Shown here: positions 1 to 9,749 of the stretch, one piece after another
Layout: every line of letters starts with the position of its first letter
Numbering within the stretch: position 1 is the stretch's first letter
Assembly (NCBI RefSeq): GCF_001641265.1
Contig: NW_020167545.1
Location: 186,001 to 250,000, forward strand
DNA length: 64,000 nucleotides
Direction: 5' to 3'
DNA from: Pseudogymnoascus destructans
Lineage: Eukaryota > Ascomycota > Leotiomycetes > Thelebolales > Thelebolaceae
Notes under the pieces: generated by a model
Databases searched by the model: none
The model's input: the letters and a program-made list of their open reading frames with translations, nothing else
What the model was told of the DNA's origin: nothing
Translations under genes and position numbers: made by a program

Positions 1-265
1 GGCGCCTCTGGTCGGCGCTCGTATGGGGCGTCGCCTGTTGGGGTGCGGTGCGTCGTCGTTGTCGTCGACCTTGCGTAATCTTTCAAAACTCCATTATCAG
101 CAGTGCTTCGTGGTAGTAGTCCCGCAATAAACCATCGTTACCGTGCGGCGCTTCCGGGCTGTGATCGTAACGGTAGCTGTAGCCCTGTTGGTGGGCTGAG
201 TCGGGTTGGTCGTCGTACATGTCCGGCCTGTCGTAGGGGGCCCTGTGGCCGTGAGGACGGCTCAT
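1..265 (-). CDS. Possible 5' end of an unrecognised gene (runs off the window)
   Basis: The ATG at 265 opens a hydrophilic reading frame rich in His, Tyr, Asp and Pro (begins MSRPHGHRAPYDRPDMYDD). It stays open to a stop at 83. A plausible intron would remove that stop: donor GTAACG after 142, branch-like CTGAT, acceptor ending at 70, and exon 2 from 69 to 1 open in phase. The segment has no recognisable domain. Tyr/Pro/Gln-rich leaders like this are common on fungal cell-surface and chitin-synthase-type proteins, but nothing here proves that. The real identity lies left of the window. The shared upstream region with MGR2 (266-540) would act as a divergent promoter. Confidence 0.35.
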
Positions 266-540
266 GTTGGTATATGGATAGCAAGCAATATATAAGATTG
301 TCGTTGCAATAGAGATGTGAATTACTGGTGAGCGCGTTTAACTGCTTCTAATCGGAGGTTGACCAGAAGTGCCAAAGGTGCCCCGTCTGTGTTTGACAAC
401 CACGCAAACACCAACCAACGGCAATGGCCGTTGAACTGCCTGGAAGTACAAAGCCGCCTTTACTTTATTGACATCGCCGTTGACAAGCCACTTTCTATAC
501 TACTGTACCCATCTCTCTCCCATCTTATAATATCGCAAAT

Positions 541-1068
541 ATGCCGGTCCCCGCAGGAGCAAACATGTGCGGGCAATCGACCTTTGACAAGCGTAGGTCT
601 TAACAGCTCCACCAGACCACCCAGATGCTAACGTTCAAACAGTGAAGATGGGCGCAATGATGGGCGGCAGTGCGTGTACAACACCCCATACCGCGTACGG
701 CGAACTAACAGGTGCATAGCTGTGGGCGTCATCATCGGCTTCATCTTCGGTGGGTCTCTTCCCCCCCGCGGCTCTACAATTGCAGAATCTGACCAGCAAC
801 AGGAAGCGTCAACATTATGCGATACGGAGCTGGGCCAAACGGCGTGATGAGGTCTCTGGGGCAATACATGGCTGGATCTGGGGCAACATTTGGGTTCGTC
901 TGAGCGTTATGCGCAGAGGGCGATTGTTTACTGATTCCCTCATTTAGGTTCTTCATGGGTATCGGTAGCACCATTCGCCAAGACGCCTCTCCCATCATGG
1001 CCGAGGCATACCTCAATGCACGAAGGCGCGCGATGATCATGCCACGACCGCGCCCAACCGCGAATTAA
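541..1068 (+). CDS. MGR2: Mgr2/ROMO1-family mitochondrial inner-membrane protein (five exons)
   Basis: Subunit of the TIM23 presequence translocase; the family gates lateral release of preproteins into the inner membrane (its animal relative is ROMO1). I assembled it from exons 541-592, 643-669, 720-749, 803-893 and 948-1068, giving 106 residues. All four introns have GT/AG ends and a CTAAC or CTGAC/CTGAT branch-like site, and all junctions keep phase. Family motifs are clear: KMGAMMGG, then VGVIIGFIFG (first membrane segment), MRYGAGPNGVMRSLGQYMAG, SGATFGFFMGIGSTIRQD (second membrane segment), and a basic tail ending MIMPRPRPTAN. Two internal exons are only 27 and 30 nt. The start is the first ATG of the exon; a second in-frame ATG lies eight codons later. 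The gene converges on the MoaE gene downstream. Confidence 0.93.
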
Positions 1069-1417
1069 ATGGAGGGGAGGTGTATATGAGGAAAGAGGAG
1101 GGGGAGGCTGTAACGATTAGTGTACAAAGACTGTGATATTAGCCGGTGTCTTCTCAAGACTCTGGGGATATCGAAAATATATCAAAAGTCTGGGCCAACC
1201 ATGGAAGGGAGGAGAGGAAGGACATGCAGCTCCAGAGTATGCTGCGATGGGTTGTTATAAAAATCATAAATAAACTTCAAATACAGCACATGTTCACCTC
1301 CTTCATTGAGCTCCAGACAAACTTGCTTGATACATGAAAGCCAGCCAGCCTACTATAGCAGCTCGGGTATAAAGCCAACAACTTGCATGCCAACACATAC
1401 GCCGAACCATCACCGGC
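1069..1417. other. Convergent intergenic spacer
   Basis: This is 3' flank between MGR2 and the oppositely oriented MoaE gene. It is AT-richer than the genes around it. I see no conserved reading frame or repeat in it. Confidence 0.6.
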
Positions 1418-2223
1418 CTATTTCCGATGTACAACCGGTCCATGCCCTTTCTCGAGCGGCGGGCCGGGTCGCCTGGTGTCTTCCTCTGACGGAAGGGGGT
1501 CGGATTTTATGATTACCGGCGACGGTGCAGCTGCTTCTGATTCCACAGCTTCCTCCGCCACCTTCTCCCCCCCAACTTTCTCCTCCACACCCTCATCCAC
1601 CTTCTCCCCCAAAACCCCATCCCTATTAGCCCTCCACACCCCCCCCCCTCAAACCTCTCCATCTTCCACACCTCCACCTCCTTCTTACACCTCTCCAACG
1701 CCTCCTCCCCCCCCCTCCAGGCCCCCCCCCTATGCTTCGTCCCCAGCGCAACCAGGATACTCTCCTCGCCCACCCCCACCTCTCCCAGTCGATGCGCAAT
1801 CGCCACTCCCGACGCCCCATACTTGGCCTGTATGTCCGTGCAGATCCGCAGCATGGACCGCAGCGCGAGTGGCGCGTAGGCGGAGTAGGAGAGCCCCGTG
1901 ACGGTTTCGGAGCCGAAGGTCGAGCGCGTGGTGCCGGAGAAGAGGACGTTGGCGCCGGAGTGGGGGGAGCGGACTAGGGAGAGGATGTGCGTGGCGGAAA
2001 GGGCGTTGGAGGTTAGGGTTGCGTGGCAGGTGGGGGTTGAGAGGGTGGTGGTTAAGGGGTCGGGGTGGGTGAGTATTGGCTGGGGGGAGGGAGTGGTGGA
2101 GGAGGGGTTGGCGGGGTTGCTTGAGGTGGTGGATGTTGCCGGTTGGGGGGGGGGTGAGGTGGTCGTGGGCGGGTTTGAGGGTGAGGTGGCAGAGGGGCCG
2201 TCGATTGGGGCGTTAGAGGTCAT
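1418..2223 (-). CDS. cnxH: Molybdopterin synthase large (MoaE-type) subunit, apparent frameshift at a G10 tract
   Basis: Catalytic subunit that adds the dithiolene sulfurs to precursor Z in molybdenum cofactor synthesis, needed for nitrate reductase and xanthine dehydrogenase; acts in the cytosol with the MoaD-type carrier. From the ATG at 2223 a Ser/Thr/Pro-rich leader of about 75 residues precedes the MoaE fold: GANVLFSGTTRSTFG, YSAYAPLALRSMLRIC, IAHRLGEVGVGEESILVA, and the HRGG segment with the conserved His-Arg. The conserved end splits: the frame reads VWKMERFEGG up to the ten-G run (plus 1639-1648), while WRANRDG continues in another frame to a stop at 1418. No intron fits the gap, so an indel in the G tract, real or a base-calling error, is the best reading. 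The body of the protein is otherwise intact. Confidence 0.87.
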
Positions 2224-2764
2224 GGTGGGCGTTCGTTATGGTGCTGAGGCGCATATGGTGGTGGTGAGGGGTTGTCGATATGTCGAGGTGAGGCGGGTTG
2301 GTTGGTTTATGAGCGGAGGCGTCTGGCGCCGACAATCTATTGATGAAGCCCGCAGTTTTTACAAATTCCAATTCATGTTGACCACCCGTACCTAGCCACA
2401 ACAACGAGTCCGCCGTAAAACCAACGAAACGAAATCCGGAGCGAGGTCATAAATATTTAGAGTAACAATTGTCCCCGGAATTCGAAATCCCCGACTACCA
2501 CCGCCGTCATCCCGCGCGGGTGAAGTTTAAGCCGCAGCCGACCTTCCTGACGCTGATAAATCGGGATGATAGGATATAGGGAGTCAAGGACTCAGGTCAG
2601 GATCAGGAAAGCCGTTTTCGCAACACAGGAGGAAATCCGACGAAGTCTCACATACGATGAATAGATGGTGGTAGTGTATACAATACATAGATCCAGCTCC
2701 CTTGCCAGCCAAAAAAATACACTATATACAAGCCCCAAGCTCAGCTCAAGACCCCCCTAGTTAT
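2224..2764. promoter_or_regulatory. Upstream region of the MoaE gene
   Basis: About 540 nt between the MoaE start and the 43-bp minisatellite. It should hold the MoaE promoter and leader (read leftward). I found no further gene or clear motif. Confidence 0.4.
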
Positions 2765-3107
2765 CCCCCTTTATCTCACCCCTTTACTCCATTAACCTCC
2801 TCCCCACCCCCCTTTATCTCACCCCTTTACTCTATTAACCTCCTCCCCATCTCCCTTTATCTCACCCCTTTACTCCATTAACCTCCTCCCTATCTCCCTT
2901 TATCTCACCCCTTTACTCTATTAACCTCCTCCCCATCTCCCTTTATCTCACCCCTTTACTCCATTAACCTCCTCCCAATCCCCCTTTATTTCACCCTTTA
3001 CTCCATTAACCTCCTCCCCATCCCCCTTTATCTCACCCCTTTACTCCATTAACCTCCTCCCCATCCCCCTTTATCTCACCCCTTTACTCCGTTAATCCCC
3101 ATCCCCC
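2765..3107. repeat. 43-bp minisatellite, eight copies, abutting a stop codon
   Basis: The core TTTATCTCACCCC recurs at 2770, 2813, 2856, 2899, 2942, 2985, 3027 and 3070, a period of 43 (once 42). Units also share TTTACTCCATTAACCTCC and differ at a few positions. The array is pyrimidine-rich on the plus strand and ends next to the stop codon (3108-3110) of the EGF-like gene, so its purine-rich complement would be transcribed as that gene's 3' UTR. Confidence 0.95.
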
Positions 3108-5824
3108 TCAATCCTTCTTCGCCTTACCCCCACCCCCCACCACCCCCTCCCCCGCATCAACCTTCCGCCCAAGAAAATCAACGCTCACCCCATTCCCCAC
3201 CGTCACGTTCCCCATCCCTGTATACACATTCCCCACCAAAAACAACGTGATTTTCGTTTGTGCAACAGCTGCAGCGTCGAGAGAGAGGGTTTGGAGGATG
3301 TAGAGGACGGCGGTGCGGGAGAAGTCGAGGGTTGATCCTGTTACGGTGAAGTTCGCCGCCGCTGCTGCTTTTGCTGCGGAGGCGGATGAGGAAGAGGAGG
3401 TGGGAGTAGAAGTTGGGGGGGTAGATGAGGAGGCGTGTATTCCCGTAGGTTCCGCCACATTAGGTAAGGGACTCTCCATCCTTGGCGCCAACCGCGCATC
3501 AGCTTCTTCCGCGCGCCTCTTCGCACCCGACCCCTTCACAATACTCGTTGGACCCGTCTCCACCGCCGTCGCCGTGGGCGTCTTACTCGACGTCCCCCCC
3601 GCGACGGCACTCTCGCTCACAGCCCCAGGATTAAACGAAACAATCGCGTTCTGCGCATCACAGCTTAGACCCGCATCACTAAAGCGCGAGACTACCTTCG
3701 CGAAGTCGAGGGGGATGTTGTAACCGGCCACCGCGTTTTTGATGAGCGCAGGGATGGCGGCGCCGATTGTTACATCTGTGTATGTCTTCGCGTCTGCGGG
3801 GGAGGTAGCGGTGGAGGTGAAATTCACCGTCGTACACCCAACAGCCGATTTATCACCGCAGTTCGTGCCAGTGAAACTGTTAACGCAGATACAACTACAC
3901 ACACCCCCATTAATAATGCTCTGCCCGCCATTATTACACTTACTATCCTTCTCGCACACCTCCAGCGCCGAGAGATTCTTATTCGCATCGCCTTTCTTGT
4001 TCGGCACCAGCAATTCCAGGGGTATCACGATAGCGGCGGTGATCACGAGAAGAAGGGCGATGAGAAGGATCAGGAACCAACAGATCGGCATTCCGCAGCA
4101 GCGCCGTCCGTTGCGGGTGCGGAGGTCGGCGAGGGAGGACTCGTAGGCAGGCCAGCGGGACCTGGATTTTGGGGTTTCGACGGGGGTTGCTAGGCCTGGA
4201 GGGGGGAAGGCGGCGAGCATGCCTGAGATTCCGGAGGGGGTGTTGCGATGGCGACCTGTTGAAGTTAGTATTTGCACAAAGGTAATGTAATAGAAGTAAC
4301 AAAAAAAAACAAACCATTCCCAGCCCTCCCCTTCTCTCCCCCAGGGGGAGGAAAATCATTAAGATCATTCAGCCTACTCGCCGGCCGTTTCCCCTCATTC
4401 ATCATCGACGCCAACCGTGTAGCTCGCCGAATCAGATCAGGGAGACTCGTTAGACTCCCCCTCGCCTCGGCGTCGCGCACCGTATCCATGTTCAGGCGCG
4501 AGGGGAGACGGATCGCGGAGTTGCGGCTATATTGGATTTCCCTCTCGCCGCCGCCCATGTCAAATGGACTTCCCGACGGACTTCGCGAATTCATCATCAC
4601 TGCTGCGGGGACGGCTGCGATGGGCGCCAGTTTCTCCATCTCGATCGCGGTGGGTGAAGAGGTGAGCGTTGAGTCGGAATCAGATGACGACAACAGATCA
4701 CCTAATTCCTTATTCCCCTCTGTGGGCGAATCCAGTCCAAAAGTAGGCCACGTCGTATCCCTCTGCATCGCCATCGGCACCATCATCATCCCCCCCTGCG
4801 CATCATCCGCCCGTTTCGGCATCCCCTTCCTCTCCGCCCCCCCAACCACCCGCAAATGCCTCGTCTTCTCCAACACCCCTCCCCTCGACTGCAGCGGCGT
4901 CTTCACCTGCTGATCCTTCCTCAGGATGATCGGCGGTTTCGCCCTCTTCCCCACGCTCGCGCTGCGGACGCCCTCGCTCGACTCAGCGCCCTCATCCATC
5001 ATCATCTCCTTATCGAAGAGCGCCTGCTGGTCCGTCTCGTAGCCGTACCCCATCGCGCCCCAGTTGGAGGGGATGGCGGTGCTGGAGGCGTAGGAGCCGT
5101 GTGCGGCGGTGGGGGCTTTGGGAATTTCTTCGGGGATGGGGACGAAGGGTTGCATTGAGTAGTAGGAGGATGGGCCGCGGCGGGATGAGGGTGGGGGTCC
5201 GAGTCCGGTTGTGCTGTAGTTCGCGCCGGTTACCGGGACGGGGAAGTCGGGGATTGTGCCGATGGAGGAGTTTGTCGAGGCTCTTGATTGCATGGTCATT
5301 GGAGTCACTGGAGACAAAACATCCGGCGAGCGCATCTCATCTAAATGCTGCTGAGCCTCCCTCGACTGTGATCCAGGCTGTGACGGCCCTGGTTTAGGTT
5401 GATACGGAAACGACGGCGTATGATCCTGCAGCTTCGAGGCATCGAGAATCGACGGGACATGACTAGGACGAGGCGGCCTCTGAGGAGCCTTACCCCGCCC
5501 CGACGGAGGTTGGTATTGCTGCGCGTTATCATTCATCTGCGGCCTCCCCGTTTGCGACGGGAGAGGCCTCTGCGGGGCAGGCGTCGGGCGCGATATCGCA
5601 GCTCCTATTCCCTGTCCGGTTCGCGACGCCGTAATGGCTTGTGGTAGAGGTTGCCTCGGGCGGTTCTCGCCGCGCGCCTGTTGTTGGGCTTGGCGCATCC
5701 GTGGTGATTCCGAGGTCATCTGTAGACGTTCCCTTTCCACCTGTTCCCTGGCGCGCTTCACGGAGCCGCCGCCGCGACTTATGTCGCTGGGTTTTTGTAT
5801 GGGCAGCAAATCCATTGCAACCAA
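3108..5824 (-). CDS. Single-pass membrane protein with an EGF-like extracellular motif
   Basis: Two exons, 5824-4315 and 4255-3108, joined across a 59-nt intron (donor GTTTGT, branch TACTAAC, acceptor CAG), give 885 residues. Residues 1 to about 550 are disordered, rich in Pro, Ser, Gln and Arg, and probably cytosolic. A hydrophobic segment at about 560-587 (WFLILLIALLLVITAAIVIP) follows a Cys-Cys and basic stretch and has no signal peptide before it, so a type II (N-in) topology is likely. Just outside lies a six-cysteine EGF-like motif at about 603-636 (CEKDSKCNNGG ... CSCICVNSFTGTNC). The remaining ectodomain is Ser/Thr/Ala-rich with Asn-X-Ser/Thr sites. Ascomycetes have conserved proteins of this plan with no firmly assigned role. 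Starts at residue 1 or 4 are both possible. Confidence 0.85.
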
Positions 5825-7357
5825 TGCGGGTGTAATGGTTTATAGTGGGATGTATGTAGAGCGCCTTTGCATCTTCGAAGTCGGTTTAACAGCGAAATGG
5901 TGTGCGCGCAATTTGTTGGAATCGGATAGGCGTATGTCCTCTGCCAGAAAGTATATAGGATGTGCAGAATGCCAGCATCCGCAAGGCTGCACTGCACGAC
6001 TCTGGGACTCCAAAGCGACTGGCGCGAAATCGGGACGAGTCTATCTCGGAAGAAAGAAGAGGTGGGATATTTTCCGAAGTTCGAGTCGAGAAGTGAATGA
6101 AAAGTCGGCTTGGTGGGTATATTGGAGAATCGAATAATCGGAACGCAACACACACACAAAAGAGTGAAAGGGCCGGCCAAGCAGCCGATGGAGGGTTGGA
6201 AATATAGTAGTGAATCGACGATGGGTTACTTTTATTTTGCTGGTTTGCAGTAATCTTTCGTTGGAGGGTATTTTGGCGTCAAGCCTGTGGGTAGTCGTAT
6301 GAGTGGTGGTGGTGATGAGAAGGGAAAGGAACGGCAAGGCAAGGCAAGGCAACGAAATGGCCAAGTTGAGGAAGAAAAGAACAGAATCGCAAGATGCGAA
6401 GAGCAGCTCGATCAGAGCCAAGAGTCGATCAAGAGTCGATCAAGAGTCGATCAAGAGCCGGAGAAGGGGAGAAGAGAAGGAGGAGGGGGAGGGAGGAGAA
6501 GGAAAGTAGAAAGGCGAGTGGAGTGATATGAGTGATATGAGTGATATGAGTCGATACGGAGTACAAGGGCAGCGTATCTCCTCCCGGACCCACGCTTGAA
6601 CCGTCCAGCGAGGGGACGCGGGTGGGACGCCGGTGGCATTGTTTCTTCTATTTTTTCATTTTTCCATATAGTATTTGCATATTTCCATATTTCCATTTTC
6701 CCCCCCAATAACCATCCATCTAAAACACAACCAGCCCTCTCACCCTGCACGAATGGTCCGTGCCCCAGCTTGTTTTGTTTCAGAGCCCTGCACACCACGA
6801 CAACCCCACACGGTGATCTTTATACCCTCAATCACGCCCATTACAGCTCCTATGCGAATAACTACACCTCAGTCAGTAATGATACGAGCATGTGAGCATA
6901 CAGCTCAGTATAATACAGCTCAGTAATGTCAAAGCATCCCAATATCACCATCGCCATCACCATCTCCAACCCAACTCGACGCAACCTCAAAAACACCACC
7001 ACACACCAACCCACCTTCTAGCCCCATGCAGCTCCCCCCTCCCCACACACGCGTTTGACGCTTACACCTCCAGCCCAGACCCCTTTTTTCTCCCATCCCC
7101 CATCCCCCATCCCTATCGCGTCTCCTGGTGCAGATATGCAGCGGGAGAGAGATTGCGACGGCGGCGGCGGCGAGGGCGACGATCACGTTATTTTTGGACA
7201 AGGTTGGGGGGGTGAGATGATCCACCAGAAGAGGGAGGTGGTGACATATCAGGGGCGTGCCCCGTCCCGATTCCCATCTACATGTATGCCCATATATACT
7301 CCGTATGCCTCGTCTCATCTCCGCCCCCCGCCCCCGCCCCCCTTCACCCCTCCCCCT
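5825..7357. promoter_or_regulatory. Upstream region of the EGF-like gene and 3' flank of IPI3
   Basis: About 1.5 kb with no supportable gene. It should hold the promoter of the leftward EGF-like gene. Two short tandem repeats lie here: a 12-bp unit with core GAGTCGATCAA, three copies at about 6422-6456, and a 9-bp unit GAGTGATAT, three to four copies at about 6521-6552. A purine-rich block occupies 6300-6500. Small frames here look non-coding. Confidence 0.45.
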
Positions 7358-8716
7358 TCACCCCTCCACCTTCCCCGAAGCCACCTTCCGATACTTACTC
7401 CACGTCGACTTCTGCACCTCATTCTGCTCATTCACAATCGCCCACAACTCCTCATTCTCCTTGCGTAGCGCCTCATCCGTCTTCACTCCCTTCGGCCCCA
7501 CCGCCGCCGCGGGAGCCGCCGAGAACTCCAAAATCGCCCTCTCCAGCTCCCCGTCCGCAAACCCAACCTCCTGCACCTCCACCCCCTTCCTCCCCTCCAT
7601 CTTCCCTAACAACCCTCCCAAAAACTGTCCAACAAACACCCCACTCCCCTCCCCCAACCTTGGCTTCGACACCCCCACCGCCGCCACCCTCTCACCCGCC
7701 TTTAGAGGGTCAAGCATCACCAAATTCGTAACCGGCGCATTCACATCCCCCAGCTCCGCCACAAACTTCCCCGCCCCGCTCTCCCAGTGCGCGATCTTGC
7801 CCGATGCGTGGCCGGATACGAGAGTCGTACCGTCGTAGCTGACGCCGAGACAGTGGACTTCCCCTAGGTTTGCGGGGGCGCCGGTGAGGGGGGTGGGAGG
7901 GACTTGGATAGGCGTAGCTTGTTGCTCTGCATCGTGGAGGGCGTTCGCCGCCGCCTTCGGCACAAATAAATCAACCGCCTGTACATCCCCATTCTCAAAC
8001 CCTATATAGACCGCGCGATCGCAAGGGTCGAGGGCGAGGCATGTTGGCGTGGCTGGGAGGAGGAATGTCCGTAAAAGTTCCCCCGTCTGGTAGTTCCACA
8101 CGATAGCCGTATTATCCTTACTCGCCGACACGCAGATATTCGTCCCGCTCGCACCGTGTCCGAGCACTACATCTGTGACTGCCGCGTGGTGGTTCGAGAG
8201 TGCGCGCAGTGGCTCATTCGGACCGCTCGTAGCTTGAGAAAGCAGCGCCGGGACTGACCAGACGTAGAGTTTTGAGTCCGCAGACCCAGACACCAAGTGC
8301 TCCGCATCCCCACTCAAACACGTAACAGGCTGTAAATGCGACGTCGGCGTCGACACTTGCCTCCCCGTCAACACCTCCCAAAGAATCACTCTCCCCTCCG
8401 CCGTCCCCAGCGCCAGCAGTCCATCATGGAGTAGAGCGAGACTATGTATCCTCTCCGGAAACGACACCAGCGCCTCCTGATTCGCGCGCGCGCGCGAGTA
8501 GATGTGGACGACGGCCTTGTCGGCCTGCGCGGCGAAGATGTGGGTGCTGCTGACGGCGAGGCAGTGCGGGGAGGTGGAGGATTTCTTGAAGGCGCTGTCG
8601 ATGGTGTAGGTGGGGTGGAGGGTGTGCGTGTAGATCCCGATGTCTTTGGAGATGGCGGTGTTGGCGGATTTGGGGGCGGCGCGGATGGAGGTGATGAATT
8701 TTTCGGAGAGGGACAT
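7358..8716 (-). CDS. IPI3: Ipi3/WDR18-type WD40 protein of the Rix1 complex
   Basis: Subunit of the Rix1-Ipi1-Ipi3 complex in the nucleus, needed for ITS2 processing and maturation of pre-60S ribosomes. The ATG at 8716 gives 452 residues; the frame stays open upstream but only encodes Pro/Leu low complexity, so MSLSEKF is the likely start. WD40 repeats fill residues about 30-370: LALGTAEGRVILWEVLTG, HLVSGSADSKLYVW, NICVSASKDNTAIVWNYQTG, VYIGFENGDVQAVDL and LVSGHASGKIAHWESGAG. A charged C-terminal helix (ALRKENEELWAIVNEQNEV) is typical of Ipi3. No intron. The coding strand is C-rich in the first part and G-rich in the last. Confidence 0.88.
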   Translation of the reverse strand: MSLSEKFITSIRAAPKSANTAISKDIGIYTHTLHPTYTIDSAFKKSSTSPHCLAVSSTHIFAAQADKAVVHIYSRARANQEALVSFPERIHSLALLHDGLLALGTAEGRVILWEVLTGRQVSTPTSHLQPVTCLSGDAEHLVSGSADSKLYVWSVPALLSQATSGPNEPLRALSNHHAAVTDVVLGHGASGTNICVSASKDNTAIVWNYQTGELLRTFLLPATPTCLALDPCDRAVYIGFENGDVQAVDLFVPKAAANALHDAEQQATPIQVPPTPLTGAPANLGEVHCLGVSYDGTTLVSGHASGKIAHWESGAGKFVAELGDVNAPVTNLVMLDPLKAGERVAAVGVSKPRLGEGSGVFVGQFLGGLLGKMEGRKGVEVQEVGFADGELERAILEFSAAPAAAVGPKGVKTDEALRKENEELWAIVNEQNEVQKSTWSKYRKVASGKVEG

Positions 8717-9749
8717 TGTGAAGGTTGGGGGGTAGGGGGGAGTAGGGGGGGGTAGGGGGGGTAGGGGGGGAGGTGAGAGTGAGGGTGGGCGTCGGCGCTT
8801 TGAGAGAAAATAGTGGTGGTGTAGAAGAGCCTGCGTCGTTCTCCCCGGGTCGGATATGGGCAAGGGTCGCAATCGGGGTAATCGAGTGCGCTGGATCTGG
8901 AATATGGTATATGTTATCGGCCAGTTACAATCCTTCTCGGACCAAAGAAGGTGGTGTAGAGTGAATGCCCCAATTAAGGAGTTTCTGTACTGAAGAAGTT
9001 CTGGGTGCAAGGCTGATAACGATGGGATTTCCAAAATTTAGAATTTAGATAATGTGTTTGCTTCGATGGCAAACTACGACCACCAACCGCCAACCACCAA
9101 CCACCGACCTCGGACGAATCCGGTGAGTGTTCTCCCTACTTCAACAATGTCTCATCCTCCTCACACAATACATAGTATTGAAGAATGAACTAATGGCCGG
9201 AAGCAACAGGTTATTTAAACTCTCTCCCCCTTCCTACGCTTTCAACCTTTATCCCGCCGCTTTGAGATCCCTCTCTCCCCCTGCGCAGCCATCCCATTCT
9301 TTGTCCCAACATTCTAGCTTCAAGCAAGGGGTATAATACCCAGTTGATCCATCCAAGTCCGGGTTCATACCCCCAATAATACCCAATACTCTCGGCGCCT
9401 CCTTGCTAAGTTCTACATTTCTCTGCGCAAGGAGAGAGAGAGGCGTTAGGAGATGGCTTCAACCATCTTCGCAGCGCCCCTCAGGGCCCATCCCGGATCC
9501 TTCGCATGACTGCATGCGGATCTACAATCCAGTTCTCCATGAGTATAAGTCCACTCAGTATTAGGGATACTGTCTCTCAGATCTCTCATATTGATCTTCC
9601 TTTTCTTTTCTTCCCTTGCGTCTCCAGAATATCATCTATCATATTCCCCCACCCATGATACATCGTCGTTTCTTGTTTTAGAGGAGGAGCGAGCAAGAGG
9701 ATTCCAGCAAATACCAACAACCTACCACACCTTTTTTTTTTCTTGAACG
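8717..9749. promoter_or_regulatory. Divergent promoter region between IPI3 and the 9750 gene
   Basis: About 1 kb shared by two divergent genes. Directly upstream of the IPI3 ATG is a G-rich tandem tract (8723-8772, unit roughly GTAGGGGGG, five runs of 6-8 G). A CCAACCACCAACC-type short repeat lies near 9080-9112, and T9/T10 tracts precede the 9750 start. No additional gene seen. Confidence 0.5.
8723..8772 (+). repeat. G-run tandem tract upstream of IPI3
   Basis: Five runs of six to eight G separated by TA or AGTA make a roughly 10-bp tandem repeat with quadruplex potential on the plus strand. The IPI3 leader RNA would carry the complementary C runs. Confidence 0.75.

Noticed and set aside
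1383..1901. Plus-strand Pro-rich open frame
   Set aside because: It is antisense to the MoaE gene and arises from its G-rich minus strand; no motif of its own.
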